Origin: Microbacterium sufflavum
GTDB taxonomy: Bacteria > Actinomycetota > Actinomycetes > Actinomycetales > Microbacteriaceae
Reading direction: 5' to 3'
Length of the DNA stretch: 64,000 nucleotides
Assembly: GCF_023091155.1 (NCBI RefSeq)
Contig: NZ_JAHWXK010000001.1
Location: 1,240,001-1,304,000 of the forward strand
The notes beneath the pieces are model-generated. The model was not told where the DNA came from. It saw nothing but the letters and a program-made list of their open reading frames with translations, and did not search any database. Shown here in pieces: positions 1 to 7,910 of this stretch. The position numbers and the translations under genes are program-made. Numbering within the stretch: position 1 is the first letter of the stretch; every line of letters begins with the position of its first letter.

Positions 1-362
1 ACCGGCAGCAGCGGATAGAAGATGTTGCCCGTTCCCGCGCCGACCGTGAACAGGAACGACATCGCGGGGGCGAGGAACACCACCGACTTGGGGCGTTTGC
101 GGATGACCTTCGCCGCGACGGACACCATCCAGTCGATGCCTCCGGCGGCCTGCATGGTCGAGGCGGCCGTGATCACGGTGATGACGATGAACACCGCGTC
201 GACGGGGGCGTTGCCCGGCGCCTCGCCGAAGACGAACACCAGCACGGCGACGCCGACGAGGCCCCACACGCCCAGGCCGATCCCGCTGGTGCGGGTGCCC
301 ATGAAGATCGCCAGGACGACGACGATCAGCTGGGCGATGAGGAGGAAGACGTTGTCGTTCAT
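1..362 (-). CDS. Anaerobic C4-dicarboxylate transporter, DcuA/DcuB family (partial, 5' part)
   Basis: The reading frame starts at an ATG at 362 and runs off the left edge, so only about the first 120 residues are present. The N-terminus is strongly hydrophobic (MNDNVFLLIAQLIVVVLAIF) and is followed by GIGLGVWGLVG and by blocks ending in APAMSFLFTVGAGTGN. This order matches the start of Dcu-family membrane carriers, which exchange fumarate, aspartate or succinate. A GGGG ribosome-binding stretch lies about seven bases before the start. The peptidase E-like gene ends about 30 bp upstream on the same strand, so the two may be co-transcribed. An aspartyl dipeptidase next to an aspartate/dicarboxylate carrier would make sense in dipeptide use, but that link is inferred. 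Confidence 0.8.
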   Translation of the reverse strand, partial: MNDNVFLLIAQLIVVVLAIFMGTRTSGIGLGVWGLVGVAVLVFVFGEAPGNAPVDAVFIVITVITAASTMQAAGGIDWMVSVAAKVIRKRPKSVVFLAPAMSFLFTVGAGTGNIFYPLLP

Positions 363-392
363 GACGATGCCCCGATCATCAGGATGGCCCGG

Positions 393-1133
393 TCAGGAGG
401 AGGGTCCGGTGGCGATGGGCCCGGTACCGGTGAGCACCTGCACGGGCAGCTCGGTCTCGACGATCCGCCCGTCCACCGCTTCCACCCGCAGGGCGAGGGG
501 GTCGTCGACCGGGCTGATCGCCGTCACGAACTCGGAGTTCTCGAAGTGCAGCGACTGGAGGTTGCCCACCGCGTAGCCGGTCGACAGCTCCCCGCTGAGC
601 AGGGAGGCGTGGAACAGCGGCCGGCGCTGGTCCTCGGCGTCGTAGTGCGGGCAGAAGCTGCCGTGCAGGAAGCCCAGGCCCTCCGGCAGCACCTGCAGCG
701 TGGGGCCGTAGCTGTCGGTCGTGCCGCCCTCGAACCAGCAGATCCCGCCCGCGCTGCCGCCGGTGAACACCACGTTCGACGCCGGGTCCTCCCACATCTC
801 GCGCATGATCTCGTCGAGTCCCTGCCGCTTCCACACGTCGAGCATGTTGGCGGTGTTGCCGCCGCCCACGTGGATCACGTCGAAGCCCTTCACGAACCCG
901 GCGAGGTCGTCGACCGCACGGTGGAACAGCGGCAGGTGGTGCGGCGCGCACCGGTCGGAGTCGTACGTGGAGTAGAAGCTCACGATGTAGGCGGTGTCGT
1001 CGCCCGTCGCGGTGCCGACGAACAGCACCCGCGGTCTGTCCTTGCCGGTGAGTCTCAGGATGTAGTCGTGCGTCGGATCGTTCCGGCGCTCCATCATGGC
1101 CTTCCCGGCTCCGGTTGCGACAACATGTGACAT
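393..1133 (-). CDS. Peptidase E-like serine peptidase (family S51)
   Basis: This 246-residue cytoplasmic protein has the S51 hallmark GGSAGGICWF, with the presumed nucleophile Ser127, after an HVGGGNT block near residues 88-94 and before an LHGSFCPHYD segment. S51 peptidases cleave N-terminal Asp-Xaa dipeptides or act as cyanophycinase relatives. The length fits peptidase E-like proteins of Gram-positive bacteria. The ATG at 1133 is chosen because a GGGGG ribosome-binding stretch sits six bases before it. An open frame continues upstream to 2234 but is only the antisense of the next gene. The Dcu-type transporter follows on the same strand. The family is fairly certain, the substrate is not. 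Confidence 0.85.
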   Translation of the reverse strand: MSHVVATGAGKAMMERRNDPTHDYILRLTGKDRPRVLFVGTATGDDTAYIVSFYSTYDSDRCAPHHLPLFHRAVDDLAGFVKGFDVIHVGGGNTANMLDVWKRQGLDEIMREMWEDPASNVVFTGGSAGGICWFEGGTTDSYGPTLQVLPEGLGFLHGSFCPHYDAEDQRRPLFHASLLSGELSTGYAVGNLQSLHFENSEFVTAISPVDDPLALRVEAVDGRIVETELPVQVLTGTGPIATGPSS

Positions 1134-1293
1134 CGGTGACCCCCCGGTTCGACGGCTGCTCTCAGGCGTCAACATAGTGGTGAGGGACCCGGCGCGTCCA
1201 GCACTCCTCACCCGCTCGACGTGAGGGACGGTGCGGCCGTCGGCGCACGCCATAGTGGGAGGGGACGTGTCGACGACGGCGGGAGGGCCCACG

Positions 1294-2304
1294 GTGGCAT
1301 CGAGCGAGTTCGCGGTGTGCGCGATGTCCGAGCGCCCGGCGCTGTGGACGCTGGTCTGGCATCCCGAGACCGAACGGTGGGAGGCGCGCGACGCCGCGGT
1401 CGCGCTCGACCGGCCGTTCGCGCTCGCCGCCCACCCGTCCGGCTCCCTGTACGCCGCCGGCCTCACCCCCGAGGGCGCAGTGCATCGGCTCACGCGCGGG
1501 CCCGGCGACGGCGCGGCCGACTGGGTCGTGCGGCAGAGCCTCGCCCTGCCGGGGGTGGAGCTGCCATGCCGGGTGCGGTTCGACGCGGCTTCGCGGCGCC
1601 TGCTGATCCCCGGGTACGGGAACGGGGCGCTCGGGGTGGTCGACCTCGACCGGGACGGCGGCTTCGCCGGGGCCGCCCGAGTGGCCGCGTTCACCGGCGG
1701 TGGACCCGACCCCGAACGACAGGACGGCCCGCACGCCCACGACGCCCTCGCGCTCGCCGCCGGCATCGGCGTGACCGACCTCGGCGCGGACGTGCTGCGC
1801 ATCCTCGACCCGACGACCCTCGCCGAGCGGGCGCCGCTGGAGCTCCCCGCGGGCACGGGACCCCGGCACGTGGCCGACCTCGGCGGCGGAGGGGTCGCGC
1901 TCTCGGGCGAGCTGGGCTCGACGCTCGTGCTGGCCTCGGTCACCGAGCGCCGCGTGCTCGACGTGCTGCCTGCGACCGCGCACGGCTCCGGCGGGTCGAA
2001 CGCGCCCAGCACGGTGGTGCACGATCCCGTGCGCGGCCTGGTGCACGTCGCGAACCGCGGCGCCGACACGATCCTGACCGCCCGGATCGACGGCGACCGC
2101 CTGGTGCGCGTGTCCGAGGTGCCCGGCGGCGGCTCCCGGCCGGAACATCTCGTGCTCACCGGCCGGCACCTGCTGGCGGTGCACTCCGCCGACGGCGCGG
2201 TCGTGGCGCTGCGCCTGCGCGACGGGGTGCCCACGGCCGAGGTCGCCGCGGAGACCCGGGTGCCCGGCGCGATCTGGATCGAGCCGCTGCCGCCGCGGCG
2301 CTGA
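1294..2304 (+). CDS. Lactonase family protein, 7-bladed beta-propeller (6-phosphogluconolactonase-like)
   Basis: About 336 residues form repeated beta-propeller blades typical of the YbhE/Pgl lactonase family. The phrase GTGPRHVADL and a closing block with GSRPEHLVLTGRHLLAVHSADG are the classic blades of this family. Such enzymes hydrolyse 6-phosphogluconolactone or other sugar lactones. The GTG at 1294 is preferred because GGGAGGG lies six bases before it. A GTG at 1267 and an ATG at 1324 are alternatives with poorer ribosome-binding sites. The gene diverges from the peptidase and converges with the SGNH hydrolase. No signal peptide is seen, so it should be cytoplasmic. Confidence 0.82.
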   Translation: MASSEFAVCAMSERPALWTLVWHPETERWEARDAAVALDRPFALAAHPSGSLYAAGLTPEGAVHRLTRGPGDGAADWVVRQSLALPGVELPCRVRFDAASRRLLIPGYGNGALGVVDLDRDGGFAGAARVAAFTGGGPDPERQDGPHAHDALALAAGIGVTDLGADVLRILDPTTLAERAPLELPAGTGPRHVADLGGGGVALSGELGSTLVLASVTERRVLDVLPATAHGSGGSNAPSTVVHDPVRGLVHVANRGADTILTARIDGDRLVRVSEVPGGGSRPEHLVLTGRHLLAVHSADGAVVALRLRDGVPTAEVAAETRVPGAIWIEPLPPRR

Positions 2305-2384
2305 GTCGCGGTTGCGGTCAGCGCTCGGGCAGCTCGGGGCGCCGGCGGTCCCGGTGGCTCGGGCGGCTGCCCGCGGGCGCGGAC

Positions 2385-3116
2385 TCAGGCGTTGAGGCGG
2401 GCGGCGCCGACCTGCGCCTCGAGCAGCGGCAGGGTGCGGCTGCCCGCGGGCGTCAGGCCGAGGGTGCGCGCGAGTTCGAGTGCGAGCGCCGCGTGCCCGG
2501 CCGCGTTCGGGTGGAACGGGTCGCCCATCAGGCCCCACGGCACCCCGCCGTTCCCCAGCTCGGCGTAGCGGGCGTACTGGTCGACCAGGAGCACGTCCTC
2601 CTCCGCGGCGACGCGCCGCACGGCCTCGGCGAACTCGGCGATCCGCGACCGCTCCGGGGCGTTGAGGCCGTCCACCGCGGGCGGCGTCTGCAGCACCACG
2701 ACCGCGTCGAGGTCGCGCGCACGCCGCACGAACTCCCGCAGCGACTCCGCATACTCGGCGGCCGAGAGCACGGGGCGCTCGCCGCCGGTCGACACATCGT
2801 TCGTGCCGATCATGAGGGTCACCACGTCGGGGTTCCAGGAGGCGACGCGGCGGTCCCAGTCGTCGAGGATGTCGGCGATGCGGTTGCCGCTGATCGCCGA
2901 GTTGATGACGATGTCGCGCACGCGGGCGAGCTCGCCGCGGATGAGCTCGTGCAGGTGCTCGGGGTAGCTGCGTCCGCCCTGCGTGTGCACCAGCCCGTGG
3001 GTGATCGAGTCGCCCGTGATCAGCCAGTTCAGCGGCGCCGGATCGGCCAGGGCGGCGGTGAGGCGCTGGAGGTCGGCGGTGGTGGAAGCGGGGGCGGGGG
3101 ATTCGGCGTTCGGCAC
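2385..3116 (-). CDS. SGNH/GDSL-type hydrolase
   Basis: A 243-residue protein with the SGNH blocks in order: block I ITGDSITHG (nucleophile Ser), a Gly in the SAISGNRIADIL segment, block III MIGTNDVSTGG (Asn), and block V DPFHPNAAGH near the C-terminus (Asp and His). Proteins of this fold are esterases or deacetylases acting on acylated sugars, lipids or glycans. It is clearly related to the SGNH protein at 54560-55306, which shares the phrases DSITHGL, PDVVTLMIGTND and LQTPPAVD. No signal peptide is visible, so an intracellular deacetylase role is possible. The GTG start at 3116 is seven bases after a TAGGCT that could be a -10 box, so the mRNA may be leaderless. Confidence 0.85.
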   Translation of the reverse strand: MPNAESPAPASTTADLQRLTAALADPAPLNWLITGDSITHGLVHTQGGRSYPEHLHELIRGELARVRDIVINSAISGNRIADILDDWDRRVASWNPDVVTLMIGTNDVSTGGERPVLSAAEYAESLREFVRRARDLDAVVVLQTPPAVDGLNAPERSRIAEFAEAVRRVAAEEDVLLVDQYARYAELGNGGVPWGLMGDPFHPNAAGHAALALELARTLGLTPAGSRTLPLLEAQVGAARLNA

Positions 3117-3170
3117 GGCTCCGAGCCTATCGGCCGACCACGGCGACCCCGGATGCGGGAGACTGGACGG

Positions 3171-3698
3171 ATGACCTCGTCTGCGCTCGACCGTCTCCTC
3201 GCCCGCATCGCCGACTCCGGTCTGCTCGACGACCCCGTCGCGGAGAACGGCCTGGTGTACGGCCGCGCCGGGATCGACGCGGCGGGCGCCACGGTCTCGG
3301 TGAACGTCGATCCGGAGCTCGACGAGCACGACGAGGTCGACGATGACGCGCTGGTCGCCACGCTGGAGCGCGTGCTGTCGGTGAACGAGTCGCGGTGGCG
3401 GGCGATCGTCGACGAGGTCGCGTCGGACATCGACGACGCGGTGGACGACGAGCCCGTGGTCGAGCAGATCGATCTGCGCGACGACCTGGAGGCCACGTCG
3501 GTCGTGGTGTTCGCCGATGCCGTGCTGCTCGCGTTCGTCGCTCCGAAGCAGTTCCCGGAGTCGCGCATCCTGGTGCAGCTCGACGAGGAGTTGGAGGTCG
3601 ACGGCGTCGAGGTGCGTGCGCTCGACGGCTCCGAGACGGTGGAGTTCGACACCCTTGACGACCTCCTCGACGAGATCAGCCGCTCCGACGAGGACTGA
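3171..3698 (+). CDS. Acidic conserved hypothetical protein
   Basis: This 175-residue, strongly acidic protein (many Asp and Glu, few Lys) starts at the ATG at 3171. I do not recognise a named domain. It has an alternating alpha/beta look, with VSVNVDPELDEHDEVDD near the middle-left and a C-terminal DDLLDEISRSDED tail. There is no signal peptide and no membrane segment. It diverges from the SGNH hydrolase with about 54 bp between starts and ends 9 bp before the convergent alpha/beta hydrolase. Codon use matches its neighbours, so it looks native. Acidic proteins of this kind are common and uncharacterised in Microbacteriaceae. No function is proposed. Confidence 0.75.
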   Translation: MTSSALDRLLARIADSGLLDDPVAENGLVYGRAGIDAAGATVSVNVDPELDEHDEVDDDALVATLERVLSVNESRWRAIVDEVASDIDDAVDDEPVVEQIDLRDDLEATSVVVFADAVLLAFVAPKQFPESRILVQLDEELEVDGVEVRALDGSETVEFDTLDDLLDEISRSDED

Positions 3699-3707
3699 GC
3701 GCCCTCG

Positions 3708-4574
3708 TCATTCCGCGTCGAGCACCTCACGGAGCGTGGCGGCGAACGCCTCGGGCTGGCCCGCATAGCCGGACTCCCCGCCCAGGAAGCCGCCGTGGTG
3801 GCTGGGGAAGACGGTCGCCTGCTGGCCCAGCCGTTCGGCCAGCGCGAGCGCGGTCCGTCCGGTGTACCCCGTCAGCGACTCCTCGCCCACCGCCACCACG
3901 ATCCGCGTCGGTGCCGCCTGTAGCGCCGCGATGTCGGGCGTGTAGTCGACGACCGCCCACGACCGCTCCGACAGCAGCGGATCGTCGCGGGATCCGTCGT
4001 CGTCGGCGGGCATCCCGAACGCGGCGGGGTCGGGCAGCGGCTGCGCGAGGAACTCCTCGGTGAACTCGCCCTCCCACGAGGTCATCGCCAGGAAGCCCGC
4101 CATCCCGGCGCCCCAGCCGCGGTCCTGATACGCGCGGGTGTAGGCGGCCCTGGCGCGGCGGGCGGCCTCGGCGTCGGGCAGCACCGCATCGATCGGCGGC
4201 TCGTGCGCGACCAGGGTGGCCACGTCGTGCGGGTGGGCGGTGACCAGGGCGAGCGCCGTCACCGCGCCGCCGCTGCTCGCGAACAGGTCGACCGGTCCGG
4301 CGCCGAGCGCCTCGATCAGCGCGTGCACGTCTTCCGCCTGCGTCTCCGGCTCGTTGGTGACGCCCCCGTCGTGCCGCACGCTGCGCCCCAGGCCGCGCGG
4401 GTCGTACGTGATGACAGTGCGGTCGGGGAAGAGCGCCACCTGGGCCTGGAACCCGCTGGCGTCCATCGGCTGGCCGATCATGACCAGCGGACGCCGCCCG
4501 TCGGCCGTGGGCAACGGGCCGTGCACGTCGTACACGAGATCCACGTCGGGCAGTTCCAGGGTGTGCTGCGTCAT
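3708..4574 (-). CDS. Alpha/beta-fold hydrolase
   Basis: A 288-residue cytoplasmic alpha/beta hydrolase. The oxyanion region is LVMIGQPMDASGF, the strand-turn region is VITYDPRGLGRS, the nucleophile elbow reads LFASSGGAVTAL (second Ser of the SSGG turn), and the catalytic His lies in VFPSHHGGFLGG. This version of the family is common in actinobacteria and is often annotated simply as alpha/beta hydrolase. The substrate cannot be told from sequence. The ATG at 4574 follows an AAGGAGA ribosome-binding site. The gene stands alone between CorA and the acidic hypothetical gene. Confidence 0.85.
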   Translation of the reverse strand: MTQHTLELPDVDLVYDVHGPLPTADGRRPLVMIGQPMDASGFQAQVALFPDRTVITYDPRGLGRSVRHDGGVTNEPETQAEDVHALIEALGAGPVDLFASSGGAVTALALVTAHPHDVATLVAHEPPIDAVLPDAEAARRARAAYTRAYQDRGWGAGMAGFLAMTSWEGEFTEEFLAQPLPDPAAFGMPADDDGSRDDPLLSERSWAVVDYTPDIAALQAAPTRIVVAVGEESLTGYTGRTALALAERLGQQATVFPSHHGGFLGGESGYAGQPEAFAATLREVLDAE

Positions 4575-4638
4575 GTCGATCTCCTTCGCGCGTCCCCGTG
4601 GATCGTACGTGCCGTCACGGACGTTCCACCAGGGGCGG

Positions 4639-5643
4639 TCACAGCCACTTCTTGTACTTGAACACCCCGTACAGGCCCACCGCGAACGCCGCCATCGCCC
4701 CGATCGCCATCGGGTACCCGAACGCCCAGTGCAGCTCGGGCATCACGTCGAAGTTCATGCCGTACACCGTGCCGACGAGCGTGGGGGCGAAGATGATCGC
4801 CGCCCAGGAGGAGATCTTCTTGATCTCGTCGTTCTGCGCCAGGCCCGCCTCGGTCTGCCGCCGCGCGACCAGCGCCGAGTGCACCGTGAGGGCGTTCTCC
4901 AGGATCGCGCGGAACGAGTCCACCCGCTCGTTGACGCGGATCGTGTGGTCGAGCACGTCGCGCAGCGACCGCTGCAGCTCCTCGTCGATGCGGTACTTCT
5001 CCGACCCTCGGCGGAGCCACTCCAGCATCCCGCTGAGGGGGTGCACGGCGCGCTGGAAGTTGATCACCTCGCGGGACAGCTCGTAGATGCGGCGGGACAG
5101 TGCGCTGTCGTCCGCGCCGTCGCCGAACAGCTGGTCCTCGATCTCGTCGATGTCGTTGAGCAGACCGGCGACGATCGGCTCGTAGCCGTCGACCACCTCG
5201 TCGAGGATCGCGTACAGCACGGCCTCGGGTCCCATCGCCAGCAGCTCCGGGTTCGCCTCCATGCGGGAGCGCACGGCGGCGAGGTTGGGCGACTCGGCGT
5301 GCCGGATGGTCACCACGAAGTCGGGCCCGACGAACAGGTGCAGCTCGCCGAACTCGATCGACTCCTCCTTGTCGCGGTAGCGGGCCGGGCGCAGCACCGC
5401 GAACAGGGTGTCGCCGTAGCGCTCCACCTTCGAGCGCTGATGCCCGGAGAGCGCGTCCTCCACGGCGAGGGGATGCAGGTCGAACTCGCGCGCGACGGAC
5501 TCGACCTCCGCCGGGCTGGGGCGGTAGAGGCCGATCCAGGCGATGCCGCCCGCCGCGTCGAGCATGCGGTAGGTCTCGTCCAGGTTCCTCGGGGTCTCCA
5601 CGCGACGTCCGTGGACGTATACGCCGTTGTCGATGAGCGCCAT
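4639..5643 (-). CDS. corA: CorA-type magnesium/divalent cation transporter
   Basis: The 334-residue protein has the two-domain CorA layout: a soluble N-terminal domain, a long acidic helical region with DEIEDQLFGD, and two C-terminal membrane helices. The signature GMN motif (YGMNFD, about residues 295-297) sits at the end of the first helix, and the protein ends in the basic tail KYKKWL. CorA forms a pentameric channel for Mg2+ or Co2+ uptake. The ATG at 5643 follows GGAG at good spacing. A further in-frame ATG at 5670 has no better site. The 309-bp gap upstream is unusually long for this window and could hold Mg2+-dependent control, but no known M-box pattern was recognised. Confidence 0.92.
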   Translation of the reverse strand: MALIDNGVYVHGRRVETPRNLDETYRMLDAAGGIAWIGLYRPSPAEVESVAREFDLHPLAVEDALSGHQRSKVERYGDTLFAVLRPARYRDKEESIEFGELHLFVGPDFVVTIRHAESPNLAAVRSRMEANPELLAMGPEAVLYAILDEVVDGYEPIVAGLLNDIDEIEDQLFGDGADDSALSRRIYELSREVINFQRAVHPLSGMLEWLRRGSEKYRIDEELQRSLRDVLDHTIRVNERVDSFRAILENALTVHSALVARRQTEAGLAQNDEIKKISSWAAIIFAPTLVGTVYGMNFDVMPELHWAFGYPMAIGAMAAFAVGLYGVFKYKKWL

Positions 5644-5952
5644 GATGCGGCTCCGTTCTCGCGAGCGCACGGCAGCGGAGGCTCCGTGCGCGGATTCGTC
5701 AGGGGGCGGGAGACGCCGCCGACGGCTGCGGAACAGGACGTGCGGACGCGGACCGGAAGGTCAACGCGAGAGCGCAGGGAGTCGCGACGCAGCGAGGGCG
5801 GCGTCGTTACTATCGTCGGACATCGCCATCACCGCCTTCCGGACTCTCGGGGGTCACACGACCCGACGTGCCAGCATACTCCTCGGGCCTGAGAAGTCGG
5901 CGGCGGAGCCGGCCAGGTGCGGTTCGAGCGGATCGTTTGCGAGCATGGGGAA
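5644..5952. other. 309-bp divergent intergenic region between corA and the APH-like gene
   Basis: No gene is confidently supported here. On the minus strand an ATG at 5823 opens a 20-codon frame (MSDDSNDAALAASRLPALSR) that ends at 5761. It is placed as a leader peptide for corA would be, but its ribosome-binding site is weak and the peptide is not proline-rich. TACTAT near 5810 is the only obvious AT-rich -10-like stretch. The rest is GC-rich and shows no clear repeat. Confidence 0.4.
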
Positions 5953-6828
5953 GTGAGCGAACCGATCGACATCGACGCACGCCTGGTGGCGGAGCTCGTC
6001 GAACAGCAGTTTCCCCGCTGGGCTGATCTGCCCGTGCGCGCGGTGGCGAGGCAGGGGTGGGACAACAGGACGTTCCGTCTCGGCGAGGAGCTCTCGGTCC
6101 GGCTTCCGAGCGCCGAGCCCTATGCGGCGGCCGTTCGGAAGGAGAGCAGAGCACTCGAGGTCCTCGACGGAAGGCTCCCCGTCTCCGTCCCCTCCGTCCT
6201 GGCGCTCGGCGAGCCGGGCCGCGGCTATCCGTTTCCGTGGTCCGTGCGCCGGTGGCTGGCCGGCGACACCCTCGACGACGCAGCGGGGGTGGACCGCGTC
6301 CGACTCGCCGAGGATCTCGGCGGCGTCCTTCGCGTCCTGCGGTCCCTCCCCGTCGACGCGGGTACGGCAGCCGGCCGGCACTCCTTCTACCGGGGGGCGC
6401 ATCCGAGTGCGTACAGCGAGGAGGTCCAGACCGCGCTCGCGCACCTGCACGGCGACGTGGACGTCGAACGGTGCCGGAGCGTGTGGCTCGCCGCGACCAC
6501 CACGGCCTGGGACGCTGCGCCCGTGTGGTTTCACGGGGACGTCGCCGTCGGCAACCTCCTCGTCAGCGACGGCCGCCTGTCGGCGATGATCGACTTCGGC
6601 ACGTGCGGGGTCGGTGATCCGGCGTGTGACCTCGTCATCGCGTGGACGTTCTTCGACGGGGAGGCGCGCGACGCGTTCCGCGACGCCGCCGGGCTCGATG
6701 CCGCGACGTGGAGGCGTGCCAGGGGCTGGGCCCTGTGGAAAGCGCTGGTCACCCGGTCGAGCGCGTCCGGACCGGGAGCGGGCGACAGCCGGCGTGTGCT
6801 CGACGAGGTGCTCGCCACTCCGCTCTAG
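5953..6828 (+). CDS. Aminoglycoside phosphotransferase (APH) family protein
   Basis: A 291-residue kinase-like protein. It has the Brenner motif HGDVAVGN (catalytic Asp near residue 196) and the metal-binding MIDFGTCGVGDPACDL, both diagnostic of the APH/choline kinase fold. The N-terminal opening DIDARLVAELVEQQFPRWAD is typical of APH proteins encoded in soil actinobacteria. The GTG at 5953 gives this canonical N-terminus and follows GGGGAA, while a GTG at 5917 would add 12 atypical residues. Such proteins phosphorylate small molecules, and resistance to aminoglycosides should not be assumed. It diverges from corA and converges with the SDR gene, 12 bp from its stop. Confidence 0.85.
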   Translation: MSEPIDIDARLVAELVEQQFPRWADLPVRAVARQGWDNRTFRLGEELSVRLPSAEPYAAAVRKESRALEVLDGRLPVSVPSVLALGEPGRGYPFPWSVRRWLAGDTLDDAAGVDRVRLAEDLGGVLRVLRSLPVDAGTAAGRHSFYRGAHPSAYSEEVQTALAHLHGDVDVERCRSVWLAATTTAWDAAPVWFHGDVAVGNLLVSDGRLSAMIDFGTCGVGDPACDLVIAWTFFDGEARDAFRDAAGLDAATWRRARGWALWKALVTRSSASGPGAGDSRRVLDEVLATPL

Positions 6829-6840
6829 AGGGCGGGCGGA

Positions 6841-7635
6841 TCAGGGGACGATCGCGTCGATGTAGCCGCCGTCGACCCGCACCGCCGCGCCGGTCGTGGC
6901 CGACGCGAGCGGCGAGGCGAGATAGGCGACCATGTTCGCGATCTCCTCCGGCTCGATCAGCCGCTGCAGCAACGACTGCGGGCGGTGCAGGCGCATGAAC
7001 TCGCGCTGGGCCTCGTCCCACGGCAGGTCCTGGTCGACGAGGGAGTACACGAAGTCCTCCACGCCGCCCGTGTGGGTGGGCCCCGCGAGCACCGAGTTCA
7101 CCGTGACGCCGGTGCCCGCCGCCTCCTTCGCGAAGCCGCGCGACACCGCGAGCAGCGCCGTCTTCGACATGCCGTAGTGGATCATCTCCGCGGGGATCAC
7201 GACGGCGGAGTCGCTGGCGATGTCGAGCACCCGCCCCCAGCCGCGCTGCATCATGCCCGGCAGCGTCGCCCGGATGAGTCGCACGGCGGCGAGCACATTC
7301 ACGTCGAAGTAGCGGCGCCATTCGTCGTCGGAGATGTCGAGTGCCGGGGTCGCGCCGAAGATCCCGAGGTTGTTCACCAGCACGTCCACGTCGCCCGTGG
7401 CGGCGAGCACGGCCGCGGCGCCGTCGTCGGTGGTGACGTCGCCGGGTGCGGGCACGAGGTTCCGCTCGGGATTCTCCTCCCGCAGCTCGGCGACCACCGC
7501 CGCGACCGTGTCGGCGCTGCGGCCGTTGACGGCGACGCGGGCCCCGGCGTCGGCGAGGGCCGTGGCGATGGCGCGGCCGATGCCCTGGGTGGAGCCCGTG
7601 ACGAGGGCGGTCTTTCCGGTCAGGTCAATGCGCAT
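6841..7635 (-). CDS. SDR family oxidoreductase
   Basis: A 264-residue classical short-chain dehydrogenase/reductase. It has the cofactor motif TGSTQGIG, the NNLG structural motif (usually NNAG), a Ser in the DIASDSAVV segment, and the catalytic pair YGMSK. The C-terminus GAAVRVDGGYIDAIVP is the usual SDR end. The Arg at NGRSAD after strand beta-2 suggests NADP(H). The ATG at 7635 follows a strong GGAGGAG. The gene lies downstream of the ROK/Gfo-Idh operon on the same strand but is separated by 275 bp containing an 83-bp tandem repeat, so it probably has its own promoter. The substrate is unknown. Confidence 0.87.
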   Translation of the reverse strand: MRIDLTGKTALVTGSTQGIGRAIATALADAGARVAVNGRSADTVAAVVAELREENPERNLVPAPGDVTTDDGAAAVLAATGDVDVLVNNLGIFGATPALDISDDEWRRYFDVNVLAAVRLIRATLPGMMQRGWGRVLDIASDSAVVIPAEMIHYGMSKTALLAVSRGFAKEAAGTGVTVNSVLAGPTHTGGVEDFVYSLVDQDLPWDEAQREFMRLHRPQSLLQRLIEPEEIANMVAYLASPLASATTGAAVRVDGGYIDAIVP

Positions 7636-7754
7636 GCTGCTCCTCCGTGTCGGTGCTGTCTGCTGCAACACCGCCGCGCCTCCATCCATGCCCGCGTACC
7701 TCCTGCCGCGGGCATGGGCCGTGGTGCCGGGTGCCGCGGGCGTGAGCCGTGTGC

Positions 7755-7900
7755 CGGGATCGAAAAGGTGCCGGGGGCGGGCTCCGCGGGGACGGTTTCG
7801 ATCCCGCGTCGAGCGGGTGTGTCCGCCGCGGTGGTGCCAGGGTCGAAAAGGTGCGTGTGCGGTGCCCTGAAGGCGCGATTCTGAGCCCGCATCGAGCGGG
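7755..7900. repeat. Imperfect 83-bp tandem repeat with small hairpins
   Basis: Two copies of a unit occur 83 bp apart. The element GGRTCGAAAAGGTGC appears at about 7757 and 7840. A 5-bp hairpin, CCCGC-N5-GCGGG, appears at 7803-7817 and 7886-7900. Open frames crossing the region are low-complexity and are not believed. The second hairpin lies just past the stop of the oxidoreductase gene ending at 7911, so it may act in transcription termination. Confidence 0.7.
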
Positions 7901-7910
7901 TGGGCGCCGG

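Noticed and set aside
393..2234. Long minus-strand open frame of 613 codons extending upstream of the peptidase
   Set aside because: Only the last 246 codons encode the S51 protein; the rest is the antisense of the propeller gene and is low-complexity, Arg/Pro/Ser-rich.
5644..5952. M-box (Mg2+) riboswitch upstream of corA
   Set aside because: No conserved M-box segments were recognised in the 309-bp gap.
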